From positions 62,001 through 126,000 of the forward strand of contig CAIVKC010000024.1 in assembly GCA_903906365.1 (NCBI GenBank): a DNA stretch of 64,000 nt, given 5' to 3'. This DNA comes from an uncultured Bacteroidota bacterium. Its GTDB lineage: Bacteria > Bacteroidota > Bacteroidia > Chitinophagales > Chitinophagaceae. Numbering within the stretch: position 1 is the stretch's first letter; each line of letters starts with the position of its first letter. The position numbers and the translations under genes are program-made. The notes below the pieces were generated by a model, which did not search any database, had not been told where the DNA came from, and worked only from the letters and a program-made list of their open reading frames with translations. Of the stretch, positions 45,048 to 53,492 are shown one piece after another.

Positions 45048-46004
45048 ATGGCACAGTTTAAGAATTTAAAGGACTTATTAACCAAGTTTTCTGACGAACA
45101 AACGTGCAGGGATTTTCTGGTTCAACGCAGGTGGAATGGAACGCCCATTTGCCCCTATTGCGGCTGTAATAAGTCATACAAAATAGAGAACGGAAAACGC
45201 TTTAAATGCGCAAATAAAGACTGCTATAAGAAGTATAGCGTTACTATCGGAACCGTAGCCCAAGATACAAATATTCCGTTATCAACGTGGTTTGGGGCCG
45301 TCTATTTGATTGCCTCCCATAAAAAGGGTATAAGCAGCGTACAGCTAGGTAAAGACCTAGGAATAGCCCAAAAAACCGCCTGGTTCATGTTACATAGGAT
45401 TAGAGAAGCCCTTCGGGAAAAGAAGGGCTTACTTTTAACTACAGAGGTACAGGCCGATGAAACATACATTGGCGGGGAGGAAATCAATAAACACTTATCT
45501 AAGCGTATTAAGACCAGGGACGATAAAATAGCCGTTGTAGGCGCTATTGAGACCGGAGGTAGGGTTGTAACCCAAGTTACGCCGTGGGTATCTAAAAAGA
45601 ACGTAAGCGAGTTTATTGAAAAGATTGTTGACAAGAAAGCCAAGTTGGTTACGGATGGCAGTTCAGCCTATATGAAGATTGGTAAAAGGTATGAGCATAT
45701 TGTAATTAACCATAGTGCCGGGCAATATACGCTTAACGGGTTTACAACCAATGGTATAGAGAATTATTGGTCAATCCTGAAACGTGGCATATATGGAATT
45801 TACCACCAAGTGAGCGAAGGCCACCTTCAAAGGTATTGCGATGAATTTGCATACAGGTTTAATAGTAGAAAAATCCCTGATAATGAAAGATTTGAAATAA
45901 TTTTAGGTCAACTTACTGGGGAGCTTACGTATAAACAACTTACGGCTAAAAATAATATACGAGCAAATGGCCAAGACATCGAAACCAAAGAAACGGGAGA
46001 ATAA
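45048..46004 (+). CDS. IS1595-family ISXO2-like transposase
   Basis: This 318-residue transposase starts with a zinc-ribbon (Cys35, Cys38, Cys54, Cys59 in 'CPYCGCNKSYKIENGKRFKC'). The ISXO2-like catalytic domain follows: 'QADETYIGGEE' (Asp137), 'VTDGSSAYMK' (Asp203) and 'TNGIENYWSILKRGIYG' (Glu238 and neighbours). It is full length and undamaged, so it is probably active. The start was set by the promoter at 45022-45029. Its last 38 bases overlap the small lysine-rich gene downstream. Confidence 0.92.
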   Translation: MAQFKNLKDLLTKFSDEQTCRDFLVQRRWNGTPICPYCGCNKSYKIENGKRFKCANKDCYKKYSVTIGTVAQDTNIPLSTWFGAVYLIASHKKGISSVQLGKDLGIAQKTAWFMLHRIREALREKKGLLLTTEVQADETYIGGEEINKHLSKRIKTRDDKIAVVGAIETGGRVVTQVTPWVSKKNVSEFIEKIVDKKAKLVTDGSSAYMKIGKRYEHIVINHSAGQYTLNGFTTNGIENYWSILKRGIYGIYHQVSEGHLQRYCDEFAYRFNSRKIPDNERFEIILGQLTGELTYKQLTAKNNIRANGQDIETKETGE

Positions 46005-46128
46005 GTATCAGGAGAAGTTAAACGTAAATGTTTCCTTCGATGATCTTATGGACGTTCTATTTCCTATTCCCGAAAAGAAGAAAGAAAAGAAGCCCGTAGC
46101 TAAAAAAGCGGTCAAAAAGAAAAAATAA
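45967..46128 (+). CDS. Small lysine-rich protein encoded at the transposon end
   Basis: This 53-residue protein starts 'MAKTSKPKKRENKYQEKL', continues 'NVNVSFDDLMDVLFP' and ends in a Lys-rich tail. It overlaps the transposase stop by 38 bases in another frame, which suggests translational coupling. Similar short basic proteins follow IS1595 transposases in Bacteroidota as far as I recall. It may bind DNA or act as a transposition accessory factor; this is inference. Confidence 0.6.
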   Translation: MAKTSKPKKRENKYQEKLNVNVSFDDLMDVLFPIPEKKKEKKPVAKKAVKKKK

Positions 46129-46165
46129 AAACTTCAATTTTGATAATTTACCCCTTCATATCCCC

Positions 46166-46190
46166 TTGTCCCAAATTAGTGATAATTGCC
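46166..46190 (-). repeat. Right terminal inverted repeat of the IS1595-type element
   Basis: On the minus strand it reads GGCAATTA-N5-AATTTGGGACAA, pairing with 43733-43757 (20 of 25 matches). Confidence 0.85.
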
Positions 46191-46198
46191 TATTAAAA
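46191..46198 (+). repeat. Right 8-bp target-site duplication (TATTAAAA)
   Basis: Perfect copy of 43725-43732. Confidence 0.88.
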
Positions 46199-46234
46199 AA
46201 CCTAACAACTGTTAGTTTTTGAGCGTATTTCGCT

Positions 46235-46242
46235 TATTTTTG
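46235..46242 (+). promoter_or_regulatory. -7 promoter element of the acyl-CoA dehydrogenase gene
   Basis: TATTTTTG matches TAnnTTTG and ends 24 bases before the ATG at 46267. It lies inside the longer open frame from 46219 and so excludes that start. It is only 37 bases from the transposon insertion point, so the element landed just outside the core promoter. Confidence 0.6.
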
Positions 46243-46266
46243 CCTCACTTTAAAAGTTTGAACCGT

Positions 46267-47421
46267 ATGGAATTCCAGTTAACTGAAGAACACCTTATGA
46301 TTCGGCAGGCTGCAAGGGATTTTGCCAGGACTGAATGCCTGCCCGGAGTAATTGAACGGGATGAACATCAGAAATTTCCCAAAGAACAGATCGAGAAACT
46401 CGCGGATCTGGGATTTATGGGTATGATGGTTGACCCGGATTATGGCGGCGGCGGTATGGACACCATCAGCTACGTGCTGGCCATGGAGGAAATTTCTAAA
46501 ATTGATGCCAGTACAAGTGTTTGCATGAGTGTAAACAACAGCCTGGTATGCTGGGGGCTAAATAAATATTCCAGCAGGGAACAAAAAGAAAAATACCTCC
46601 GGTATCTGGCACAGGGAAAAAAGAACGGAGAACTTTATATTGGGGCTTTCCTGCTCAGTGAACCGGAAGCAGGTAGCGATGCGACCTCACAAAAAACAAC
46701 TGCCATAGACAAAGGTGACCATTATGTGCTCAATGGAGTTAAAAACTGGATTACAAATGGAAATTCTGCCAGTGTATATCTGGTAATGGCGCAAACCGAT
46801 GCCTCAAAAGGCAGTCATGGCATCAATACCTTCATTGTTGAAAAGAACTGGCCGGGGGTCGTGGTAGGCGCCAAGGAAAACAAATTGGGAATCAGGGGCA
46901 GCGACACCCACAGTATCATATTTAATGAGGTCAGGGTCCCCAAGGAAAACCGGATTGGTGAGGACGGTTTTGGCTTCACGTTTGCGATGAAGACCCTCGC
47001 GGGTGGCAGGATCGGAATCGCAGCCCAGGCCCTGGGTATTGCCAGCGGGGCCTATGAACTGGCCTTGAAATATTCCAAGGAAAGAAAGGCCTTTGGAAAG
47101 GAAATTATGCATCATCAGGCCATTCAGTTTAAACTGGCAGATATGGCCACCCGCATAGAGGCGGCGCGTCTTCTTTGCCTGAGATCTGCCTGGGAAAAGG
47201 ATCATGGTATGGATTTTACGTTGAGTTCCTCCATGGCCAAGGTTTTTTCTTCAGAAACGGCCATGTGGGTAGCTACCGAAGCTGTGCAAATCCACGGAGG
47301 GTATGGATTCGTCAAAGAGTACCATGTGGAAAGAATGATGCGGGATGCTAAGATAACCCAGATCTACGAAGGGACCAGTGAAGTTCAGCGGATTGTAATC
47401 GGCCGCTCAATATTGAAATAG
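46267..47421 (+). CDS. Acyl-CoA dehydrogenase (short/medium-chain type)
   Basis: This 384-residue FAD enzyme starts beta-oxidation of an acyl-CoA. N-terminal 'FQLTEEHLMIRQAARDFART', FAD/substrate motifs 'AFLLSEPEAGSDATS' and 'WITNGNSASVYLVMAQT', the C-terminal 'QAIQFKLADMATRIEAARLL', 'AVQIHGGYGFVKEYHVERMMRDAKI' and the catalytic-base motif 'IYEGTSEVQRIVIGR'. It most resembles butyryl-CoA-type enzymes. The start was chosen at 46267 ('MEFQLTEEH') because of the promoter. Confidence 0.92.
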   Translation: MEFQLTEEHLMIRQAARDFARTECLPGVIERDEHQKFPKEQIEKLADLGFMGMMVDPDYGGGGMDTISYVLAMEEISKIDASTSVCMSVNNSLVCWGLNKYSSREQKEKYLRYLAQGKKNGELYIGAFLLSEPEAGSDATSQKTTAIDKGDHYVLNGVKNWITNGNSASVYLVMAQTDASKGSHGINTFIVEKNWPGVVVGAKENKLGIRGSDTHSIIFNEVRVPKENRIGEDGFGFTFAMKTLAGGRIGIAAQALGIASGAYELALKYSKERKAFGKEIMHHQAIQFKLADMATRIEAARLLCLRSAWEKDHGMDFTLSSSMAKVFSSETAMWVATEAVQIHGGYGFVKEYHVERMMRDAKITQIYEGTSEVQRIVIGRSILK

Positions 47422-47475
47422 TCCGGCCCTCTTCACCCGAATGGCCACTGGTAAATAAACACATCTTATTTGCAA

Positions 47476-47483
47476 TATCTTTG
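47476..47483 (+). promoter_or_regulatory. -7 promoter element of yggS-like gene
   Basis: TATCTTTG matches TAnnTTTG and ends 12 bases before the ATG at 47496. It overlaps the TTG at 47481, which therefore cannot be the start. Confidence 0.55.
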
Positions 47484-47495
47484 TACAATAAAAGA

Positions 47496-48185
47496 ATGCA
47501 CATGCCTGTAGACGAGCAGAGATACAAACAGATACTGAGTGAACTCGGGGAGGCTAACACCCTGGTGGCCGTTTCAAAAATAAAACCGGCTGAGGATATT
47601 CGGGAACTCTACGACCTTGGTCAGCGTGATTTTGGCGAAAATTATGTACAGGAACTGGTCGAAAAACAACCTCAGCTTCCTTCTGATATCAGGTGGCATT
47701 TTATAGGCCACCTGCAAACCAACAAGGTAAAGTACATTGCGGGATTTGTTCACCTGATACAGGGAGTCGATAGTTACAAGCTGCTCAAAGAGATTGATAA
47801 GCAGGCCGCGCGCAATAACAGGGTCATTGATTGTCTGCTCCAGGTGCATATTGCGCAGGAGGAAACAAAGTTTGGTTTTGACGATGCGGAATTGGAAAGC
47901 CTGGCCAACCAGCTGGCAGCAGCACCCTTGGAGCATATTATTATCAGGGGACTTATGGGAATGGCCTCGTTTACGGAAGACAAGGAAAAGGTTGCGGCCG
48001 AATACCTGTCTCTGAAGAAACGCTATGATAGCCTTTCCCGGCTGCCACTCGTTAATTTCAAATTTTCCATACTCTCCATGGGAATGAGCAGCGATTACCC
48101 CATTGCGCTCAGGGAAGGCAGCAATATGGTTAGAATTGGAAGTATGATTTTCGGGAAAAGGGTCTATCCTGTAAAGACCGGATAA
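47496..48185 (+). CDS. PLP homeostasis protein (YggS/PLPBP family)
   Basis: This 229-residue PLP-binding protein has no known catalytic activity; the family buffers free pyridoxal phosphate. Signatures: 'LVAVSKIKPAEDIRELYDLGQRDFGENYVQEL' (PLP lysine in VSK), 'IRWHFIGHLQTNKVK', 'LLQVHIAQEETKFGF', 'IIRGLMGMASF' and 'FSILSMGMSSDYPIALREGSNMVRIGSMIFG'. The start ATG at 47496 is preferred; 47502 is possible. Confidence 0.92.
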   Translation: MHMPVDEQRYKQILSELGEANTLVAVSKIKPAEDIRELYDLGQRDFGENYVQELVEKQPQLPSDIRWHFIGHLQTNKVKYIAGFVHLIQGVDSYKLLKEIDKQAARNNRVIDCLLQVHIAQEETKFGFDDAELESLANQLAAAPLEHIIIRGLMGMASFTEDKEKVAAEYLSLKKRYDSLSRLPLVNFKFSILSMGMSSDYPIALREGSNMVRIGSMIFGKRVYPVKTG

Positions 48186-48314
48186 TGCAATGCGGGTAAT
48201 TGTGCGAATCCACCAGAAGTAGTTTACCCTGGCCAACCGGTAATTTTACGAGACTTCCACAAATTTTACCCCTTTTACTTTTAAAAGTGGTATACAGTTT
48301 GTATTTTAATTTCC

Positions 48315-48563
48315 ATGAATCCCGTACCCTTTAACATCCCGTTTGAATATAACGGCAAAAACTATATCTGTGAAGTAAGCCCGCTTCGTAAACAATGGGA
48401 TGATATACCCAGGACCTTCCAAATCACCCTCAACGATGTTTATTTTGGCATCATTACCTATACAGGCAATACCTGGGAAAGCGACACCTTCAAATTTGGG
48501 CTGGTCGAAAAAATTGGTTGCCTGATTCACCAATCTTATTTGCTCGGTCAGACCGGTTCCTGA
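48315..48563 (+). CDS. Small hypothetical protein
   Basis: This 82-residue protein ('MNPVPFNIPFEYNGKNYICEV', 'TFQITLNDVYFGIITYTGNTWES') has no signal peptide and looks like a small all-beta fold. Codon use matches neighbouring genes and it fills an otherwise empty stretch, so it is probably real. I do not recognise a family. No perfect -7 element was found; a 12-bp palindrome lies at 48277-48288. Confidence 0.6.
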   Translation: MNPVPFNIPFEYNGKNYICEVSPLRKQWDDIPRTFQITLNDVYFGIITYTGNTWESDTFKFGLVEKIGCLIHQSYLLGQTGS

Positions 48564-48572
48564 TACCTTCCC

Positions 48573-48603
48573 TTGGCTGGCTCCCCAACATAACGTAAAT
48601 TTG
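48573..48603 (+). promoter_or_regulatory. Promoter of glnS
   Basis: -33 TTG at 48573-48575, a 20-base spacer, and the -7 element TAAATTTG at 48596-48603. This is a two-box Bacteroidota promoter with the expected spacing, 49 bases before the ATG. Confidence 0.7.
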
Positions 48604-48652
48604 TGCCTATGCCACGATTTTGAACCGCGGTTAGTATTATAAAGTATTGTTT

Positions 48653-50329
48653 ATGGCTGAAATCAAGAGAGAAGAAGAGAAGTCCCTGAATTTTATTGAA
48701 GAAATCGTTGAAGAGGACCTGCGTTCCGGCAAGCATAAAAGCATCCTGACCCGGTTCCCCCCGGAACCCAATGGGTACCTGCACATCGGTCATGCCAAAT
48801 CCATTTGCCTGAATTTTGGACTTGCCTCAAAATATGGGGGGGAGACCAACCTGCGTTTTGACGATACCAATCCTGTGACAGAAGAAACCGAATATGTTGA
48901 AAGCATCAAGGAAGATATCAAATGGCTGGGATTTTCCTGGGCAAGGGAATTGTATGCTTCTGATTACTTTGAACAACTATACCAGCTTGCCGTTCAACTG
49001 ATCAAAATGGGCCTGGCATACGTGGATGACAGCTCCAGTGAGGAAATTGCGGCGCAAAAAGGAACTCCCACAGAGCCGGGTAAACGCAACCAGTTTGCCG
49101 ACCGTAGTATCGAGGAGAACCTTTTATTATTCCAAGAAATGAAGGAGGGCAGATATAAAGACGGCGAAAAGGTACTCAGGGCCAAAGTCGATATGGCCTC
49201 TCCCAACATGCAGATGCGGGATCCGCTCATCTACCGTATTAAACATGCCCATCATCACCGGACCGGGGATAAATGGTGTATTTACCCAATGTATGATTTT
49301 GCCCATGGGCAAAGCGATTCTATTGAGCATATTACCCATTCCATTTGCACCCTTGAATTTGTAAGTCACCGACCCTTGTACGAATGGTTTATTGAGCAAT
49401 TGGGGATATACCCATCCAAACAATATGAATTTGCGAGACTGAATCTGAATTATACCGTCATGAGCAAGCGGAAGCTGCTGCAATTGGTCAATGAGGGCTA
49501 TGTCACAGGCTGGGACGACCCCAGAATGCCTTCCATTTCAGGGCTTCGCCGGCGCGGCTATACTCCGGAGAGCATCCGATTTTTTACGGAAAAAATCGGT
49601 GTTCAAAAGCGGGATAATCTCATTGATTTATCGCTGCTGGAATTCTGTATCCGTGAGCACCTGAACCGCATTGCAGACCGGAAGATGGTCGTATTTGATC
49701 CCTTAAAAATTGTACTCACCAACCACAATGGGGAGGTGGAGATGCTACAATCGGAAAATAATCCGGAAGACCCGGAAGGCGGATTCCGCGAAATACCCTT
49801 TAGCAGCGAATTATATATTGAACAGGAAGATTTTATGGAGCACCCGCCTAAGAAGTTTTTCCGGCTGGCCCCAGGGCAAAAGGTAAGGTTAAAAAGCGCC
49901 TATATCATTCAATGCGACGAAGTGGTAAAGGACCAGCAGGGTAAAGTAACAGAACTGAGGTGTAGTTACCTGCCGGAAAGCAGGAGCGGAGGGGATCAGT
50001 CGGGCATGAAGGTACAGGGGACCCTTCATTGGGTAAGCGTGGCCCATGCCGTAACAGCGGAAGTCCGTCTTTATGACCGGCTGTTCCGTGTGGAAGACCC
50101 CTCCAATGAAGATGGTAATTTCAAGGAATACATCAATCCGGATTCCCTGCAGGTTATCAAACAGGTATATGCTGAACCCGGATTAAGGGAAGCCGTCGGA
50201 GGAAAGCCTTACCAGTTCATGCGGAAGGGATACTTTTGCCTGGATCGGGACAGTTCCGGTGATAATATGATTTTTAACAGGACCGTTACCCTTAAGGATG
50301 CATGGGCTAAAGTACAGAACAAAGGATAG
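48653..50329 (+). CDS. glnS: Glutamine--tRNA ligase
   Basis: This 558-residue class I tRNA synthetase has 'RFPPEPNGYLHIGHAKSICLNFGLA' (HIGH motif), 'LRFDDTNPVTEETEYVESIKEDIKWLGF', 'YPMYDFAHGQSDSIEHITHSICTLEF' and 'YTVMSKRKL' (the KMSKS equivalent), then the C-terminal anticodon-binding beta barrels ('GTLHWVSVAHAVTAEVRLYDRLF'). The Gln form is supported by 'RFPPEPNGYLHIGHAKS' and the C-terminal barrels. The start ATG at 48653 is two codons inside the longest frame. Confidence 0.95.
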   Translation: MAEIKREEEKSLNFIEEIVEEDLRSGKHKSILTRFPPEPNGYLHIGHAKSICLNFGLASKYGGETNLRFDDTNPVTEETEYVESIKEDIKWLGFSWARELYASDYFEQLYQLAVQLIKMGLAYVDDSSSEEIAAQKGTPTEPGKRNQFADRSIEENLLLFQEMKEGRYKDGEKVLRAKVDMASPNMQMRDPLIYRIKHAHHHRTGDKWCIYPMYDFAHGQSDSIEHITHSICTLEFVSHRPLYEWFIEQLGIYPSKQYEFARLNLNYTVMSKRKLLQLVNEGYVTGWDDPRMPSISGLRRRGYTPESIRFFTEKIGVQKRDNLIDLSLLEFCIREHLNRIADRKMVVFDPLKIVLTNHNGEVEMLQSENNPEDPEGGFREIPFSSELYIEQEDFMEHPPKKFFRLAPGQKVRLKSAYIIQCDEVVKDQQGKVTELRCSYLPESRSGGDQSGMKVQGTLHWVSVAHAVTAEVRLYDRLFRVEDPSNEDGNFKEYINPDSLQVIKQVYAEPGLREAVGGKPYQFMRKGYFCLDRDSSGDNMIFNRTVTLKDAWAKVQNKG

Positions 50330-50381
50330 GGAGGAATTAAATTAATAAAGCGTTTTGGATACTGAAAATGTCAGCAGAACA

Positions 50382-50408
50382 AAAAAAGAGGCCTTAAGCC
50401 TCTTTTTT
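50382..50408. terminator. Bidirectional terminator between glnS and the Spy-like gene
   Basis: AAAAAAGAGGC / GCCTCTTTTTT arms with a 5-base loop, giving a T-run on both strands. It serves the two convergent genes. Confidence 0.88.
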
Positions 50409-50434
50409 AATATCAGTATGACCAGTAATTTTTC

Positions 50435-50812
50435 CTACTGATTTCCTCCTCCGGGACCACTGCGCTGTGCACGCATCTTTTCCTGCCATTCCTTGTATTT
50501 TTTGAAAAGGTCCTCCCCGAGTACCGGTTGAATCCTCTTATCGGCAGCTTCATTCAGTTCACTGATTTTTGCCATTTTTTCATCCTGGCTTAGGGCCTGA
50601 TTCATAAAAATTTCCCTCATTTTGGGCCTGAATTCCTGCTGTATGGTGGCCACAGAATCGGCCTGGACATCGGAAAATTTCAATTCATCCTTCAATTTTT
50701 GTTTTAAGGCTTCTTTTCTTGCAGCAGGATCCATTCTTCCCTGCTGGGCAAATAAGCTGGAAGCCGTAGACAGCGATAGAACAACGATGGCAAAAGCAAT
50801 AATCTTTTTCAT
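50435..50812 (-). CDS. Small secreted Spy/CpxP-like helical protein
   Basis: About 125 residues with a signal peptide ('KKIIAFAIVVLSLSTASSLFAQ'). The mature part is helical and charged: 'DPAARKEALKQKLKDELKFSDVQADSVATIQQEF', 'ALSQDEKMAKISELNEAADKRIQPVLGEDLFKKYKEWQEKM'. It ends in a Gly/Asn/Gln-rich tail. The layout recalls Spy/CpxP periplasmic chaperone-like proteins, without the LTxxQ motif, so only a loose resemblance is claimed. Confidence 0.7.
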   Translation of the reverse strand: MKKIIAFAIVVLSLSTASSLFAQQGRMDPAARKEALKQKLKDELKFSDVQADSVATIQQEFRPKMREIFMNQALSQDEKMAKISELNEAADKRIQPVLGEDLFKKYKEWQEKMRAQRSGPGGGNQ

Positions 50813-51077
50813 TTTATCCATTTTACGGGTGGAGAGATGTGATGTAACAGGCCTTTATTCAATACATTATAAACCAAAATGATGCCAGAACCTCACAGCC
50901 TGCAAATTTCATTTAAACGGTAAATAATGGGGGAGAACCGGATAAAAAGCATCATTGTCCCCCGCAATATGGCCGGTTAAGCACCAATTTTGATCGTCCA
51001 GGACAGATGAATACCCCCCAAAAGGACCCTGACTGGGATTCCTTTGGGGGGTTGGGACTTACAGAGATTTCTCCCAA

Positions 51078-51566
51078 CTATTGAATGTAGGCCAGGGTGA
51101 TATCAAAGAAAATAGCCGAATTGGGAGGAACCGTAGTGCCGGACCCCTGGCAGCCATAGGCCAGTGCAGACGGAATCAGCAGCTTTATACGCCCTCCTGC
51201 TTTGATCTTGGGAAGCCCGACCTGCCAGCCCTGTATGAGTTGATTGAGTACAAAACCTGTATTGGCCACATTGGTGGTTGAATCAAAAATATACCCGGTC
51301 ATTAGCCTGCCTACATAGGAAACATAAACTTTGGAGGTAAGTAGCGGGCTGGCTCCGTTACCGGTATCTACAATCTGGTAATAAATACCGGAAGAATCTT
51401 TGGTGATGGTAAGGCTGTCGGCTTTGACAAAGGCATTCATTGCCGCTGTATCGGCTGTAACCGGTTCGGGTGTGCAGGAATAAAAACCGGTCGTGCTGGA
51501 CTTATTGCAACTCAAAAAATACACTATACCCACCATGAAGGCCGCTGCCAGGAGTAATTTTTTCAT
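51078..51566 (-). CDS. FKBP-type peptidyl-prolyl isomerase lipoprotein
   Basis: This 162-residue protein has a lipoprotein signal ('LLLAAAFMVGIVYFLSC') and an FKBP domain in the last 105 residues: 'VYVSYVGRLMTGYIFDSTT', 'VLNQLIQGWQVGLPKIKAGGRIKLLIPSALAYGCQGSGTTVPPNSAIFFDITL'. It should assist proline isomerisation in periplasmic or outer-membrane proteins. Monocistronic. Confidence 0.9.
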   Translation of the reverse strand: MKKLLLAAAFMVGIVYFLSCNKSSTTGFYSCTPEPVTADTAAMNAFVKADSLTITKDSSGIYYQIVDTGNGASPLLTSKVYVSYVGRLMTGYIFDSTTNVANTGFVLNQLIQGWQVGLPKIKAGGRIKLLIPSALAYGCQGSGTTVPPNSAIFFDITLAYIQ

Positions 51567-51880
51567 CTTATAACACGTTTATTTTATTAACACTATGACC
51601 AATAGATTCAACAAAAAGTTGCCTGAAAAAAATTTGTTTTTTTCTCTGCAAGAATTCGGCCACTTTGCCATGAGGCATCTAAGATAAATGCTTTTTTTTC
51701 TGACCGGTAGGGCAGCTTGAATTTTAACAATTTATCCTGATTTCAGCAAAACCCTGGCTACTTTAGATACCCCTTTTTTTGCTACTTCCATCGCAGGAAA
51801 GCCGGCCATCCTCTCTTTGAGAAGTTCCTGATGCGGCCTCAAAGGGTAGGTCGCGGGTTAAAGGGTGAAGGGGAAGGTCT
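51567..51880. other. 314-base gap upstream of the FKBP gene
   Basis: AT-rich stretch with long A and T runs (51630-51660) between the FKBP gene and the acyl-CoA mutase gene on the same strand. I see no full -7 element, hairpin or open frame that I can support. Confidence 0.5.
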
Positions 51881-53443
51881 TTATTTATATTCCCCGAAAA
51901 CCTCTCGGAGTGTATCGGCAATTTCACCCAGGGTACAGTAGTTTTCTACCGCTTCGATGACGGCTGGCATCAGATTTTCCCCGCCTGATGCCTTATCATT
52001 GATAATCTGAAGCAACTGGTCACATTTGGCAGGGTCCCTTCTTTGTTTGAGGGCCTGTATTTTGGAAATCTGAACAGCCCTGATGGAGTCATCAATTCTA
52101 AAGCTTGGAATGGTGCCGGCATCTGTATTTTGGAAATGGTTAACCCCAACGATTATCTTAGTGCCATCTTCTATCTGGCGCTGGTATTCATAGGCGCTCC
52201 TCGCTATTTCATCCTGGATAAAACCTGCTTCTATGGCCGGTACGCTGCCACCCATCGCCTCAATTTTTTCAATCAGTTTCCAGGCTGCAGATTCTACCTC
52301 AGCTGTCAGTGATTCCACATAATAGCTGCCGGCCAGGGGATCAGCGGTATCAGCAATACCACTTTCATGGGCGACTATCTGTTGAGTACGCAGGGCGATC
52401 CTGGCCGCTTCCTCTGTGGGCAGGCTCAGCGCTTCATCGTATCCGTTGGTATGCAGTGACTGGGTGCCTCCCAAAACGGCGGCCAGTGTCTGTATGGTTA
52501 CCCTTGAAATATTATTGAGCGGTTGCTGGGCGGTGAGTGTACTGCCTCCGGTCTGGGTGTGGAACCTTAACATGAGTGCCTTGGGATCAGTGGCACCGAG
52601 GTCACGCATTATCCTGGCCCACATCCTGCGGGCTGCCCGGAATTTCGCGGCTTCTTCAAAGAGGTTATTGTGGGCATTGAAAAAAAAGGACAGCCTCTTG
52701 CCAAATACATTGATATCCAATCCTTTTTCAATGGCAGCCTGGACATAGGCCTTGCCATTACTTAAGGTAAAGGCAATTTCCTGTACCGCAGTACTTCCCG
52801 CCTCCCTGATATGGTACCCGGAAATGGAAATGGTATTCCATTTTGGAAGTTCCCTGCTGCACCATTCAAAAATATCAGTGATGATTCTCATGGAAGGCTT
52901 GGGGGGATATATATAGGTTCCCCTCGCTGCATATTCCTTTAAAATGTCATTCTGGATGGTACCGGTGATTTTTTTTAGATCGGAGCCCTGTTGTTTTGCC
53001 AGGGCTACATAGAAGGCCAGCAGTATATAGGCGGTGGAATTGATGGTCATCGAGGTGGATACCTTTTCCAATTGTATCCCCCTGAACAGGGCCTGGATAT
53101 CCTCGAGCGAATCAATGGCCACGCCCACTTTTCCGACTTCTCCTTCCGAAAGGGGATGGTCTGAGTCATATCCGATCTGGGTGGGCAGATCAAAAGCCAC
53201 ACTCAGACCCATCACTCCCTGCGAGAGCAGGTAATGGTATCTTTTATTGCTTTCTTCTGCCGTGCTGAATCCGGCATACTGCCGCATCGTCCATAATTTG
53301 CCCCTGTACATGTCAGCCTGAACGCCCCTGGAAAAGGGGTATTCTCCCGGGACTTCCTCAGCCTGGGTTTTGGGCAAATCGGCCCGGGTATAGAGCGTTT
53401 TGACTTCGATACCAGAATCGGTGAATACTTTCTTTTCCTCCAT
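51881..53443 (-). CDS. Methylmalonyl-CoA mutase-type acyl-CoA mutase, large (catalytic) subunit
   Basis: This 520-residue protein is the TIM-barrel half of a B12-dependent acyl-CoA mutase. '[15 protein letters not shown]' carries the Tyr (Tyr56) equivalent to MCM Tyr89, '[26 protein letters not shown]' carries Gln164 and Arg174, equivalent to Gln197 and Arg207 that hold the methylmalonyl carboxylate, and '[13 protein letters not shown]' has the catalytic-region His211. These residues favour methylmalonyl-CoA over isobutyryl- or hydroxyisobutyryl-CoA. The B12-binding domain is absent, so a separate small subunit outside the window is needed. Confidence 0.9.
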   Translation of the reverse strand: MEEKKVFTDSGIEVKTLYTRADLPKTQAEEVPGEYPFSRGVQADMYRGKLWTMRQYAGFSTAEESNKRYHYLLSQGVMGLSVAFDLPTQIGYDSDHPLSEGEVGKVGVAIDSLEDIQALFRGIQLEKVSTSMTINSTAYILLAFYVALAKQQGSDLKKITGTIQNDILKEYAARGTYIYPPKPSMRIITDIFEWCSRELPKWNTISISGYHIREAGSTAVQEIAFTLSNGKAYVQAAIEKGLDINVFGKRLSFFFNAHNNLFEEAAKFRAARRMWARIMRDLGATDPKALMLRFHTQTGGSTLTAQQPLNNISRVTIQTLAAVLGGTQSLHTNGYDEALSLPTEEAARIALRTQQIVAHESGIADTADPLAGSYYVESLTAEVESAAWKLIEKIEAMGGSVPAIEAGFIQDEIARSAYEYQRQIEDGTKIIVGVNHFQNTDAGTIPSFRIDDSIRAVQISKIQALKQRRDPAKCDQLLQIINDKASGGENLMPAVIEAVENYCTLGEIADTLREVFGEYK

Positions 53444-53459
53444 CCTTAAATTTAAGCAT

Positions 53460-53467
53460 CAATTATA
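53460..53467 (-). promoter_or_regulatory. Variant -7 element (TATAATTG) of the acyl-CoA mutase gene
   Basis: On the minus strand TATAATTG has one mismatch to TAnnTTTG and ends 16 bases before the ATG at 53443. Confidence 0.35.
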
Positions 53468-53492
53468 GGAAATGGAACCATTTCCTGGCAGA

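Larger units (their letters stand above)
43733..46190 (+). mobile_element. IS1595-family (ISXO2-like) transposon with two cargo genes
   Basis: A 2458-bp element bounded by 25-bp imperfect terminal inverted repeats and an 8-bp direct repeat TATTAAAA. It contains, left to right, two minus-strand membrane-protein genes (cargo), a plus-strand ISXO2-like transposase and a 53-residue lysine-rich protein. The interior is visibly more AT-rich than the flanks. IS1595-family elements are known to carry passenger genes. The intact ends, intact transposase and perfect duplication suggest recent insertion. Confidence 0.88.

Noticed and set aside
43751-46171. GGGACAA taken as the outer tip of the transposon ends
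   Set aside because: With this boundary the flanking 8-mers differ. Extending outwards to GGCAATTA gives longer matching ends and a perfect 8-bp duplication, so 43733-46190 is preferred.
48277-48288. 12-bp palindrome ACTTTTAAAAGT as an operator of its own
   Set aside because: AT-rich palindromes of this length are common and no regulator or second copy supports it; it is only mentioned with the small gene.
51013-51053. Hairpin ACCCCCCAAAAGGA / TCCTTTGGGGGG downstream of the FKBP gene, considered as a terminator
   Set aside because: The stem has a bulge, the loop is long and no T-run follows on the minus strand, so it cannot be called a Rho-independent terminator with confidence.
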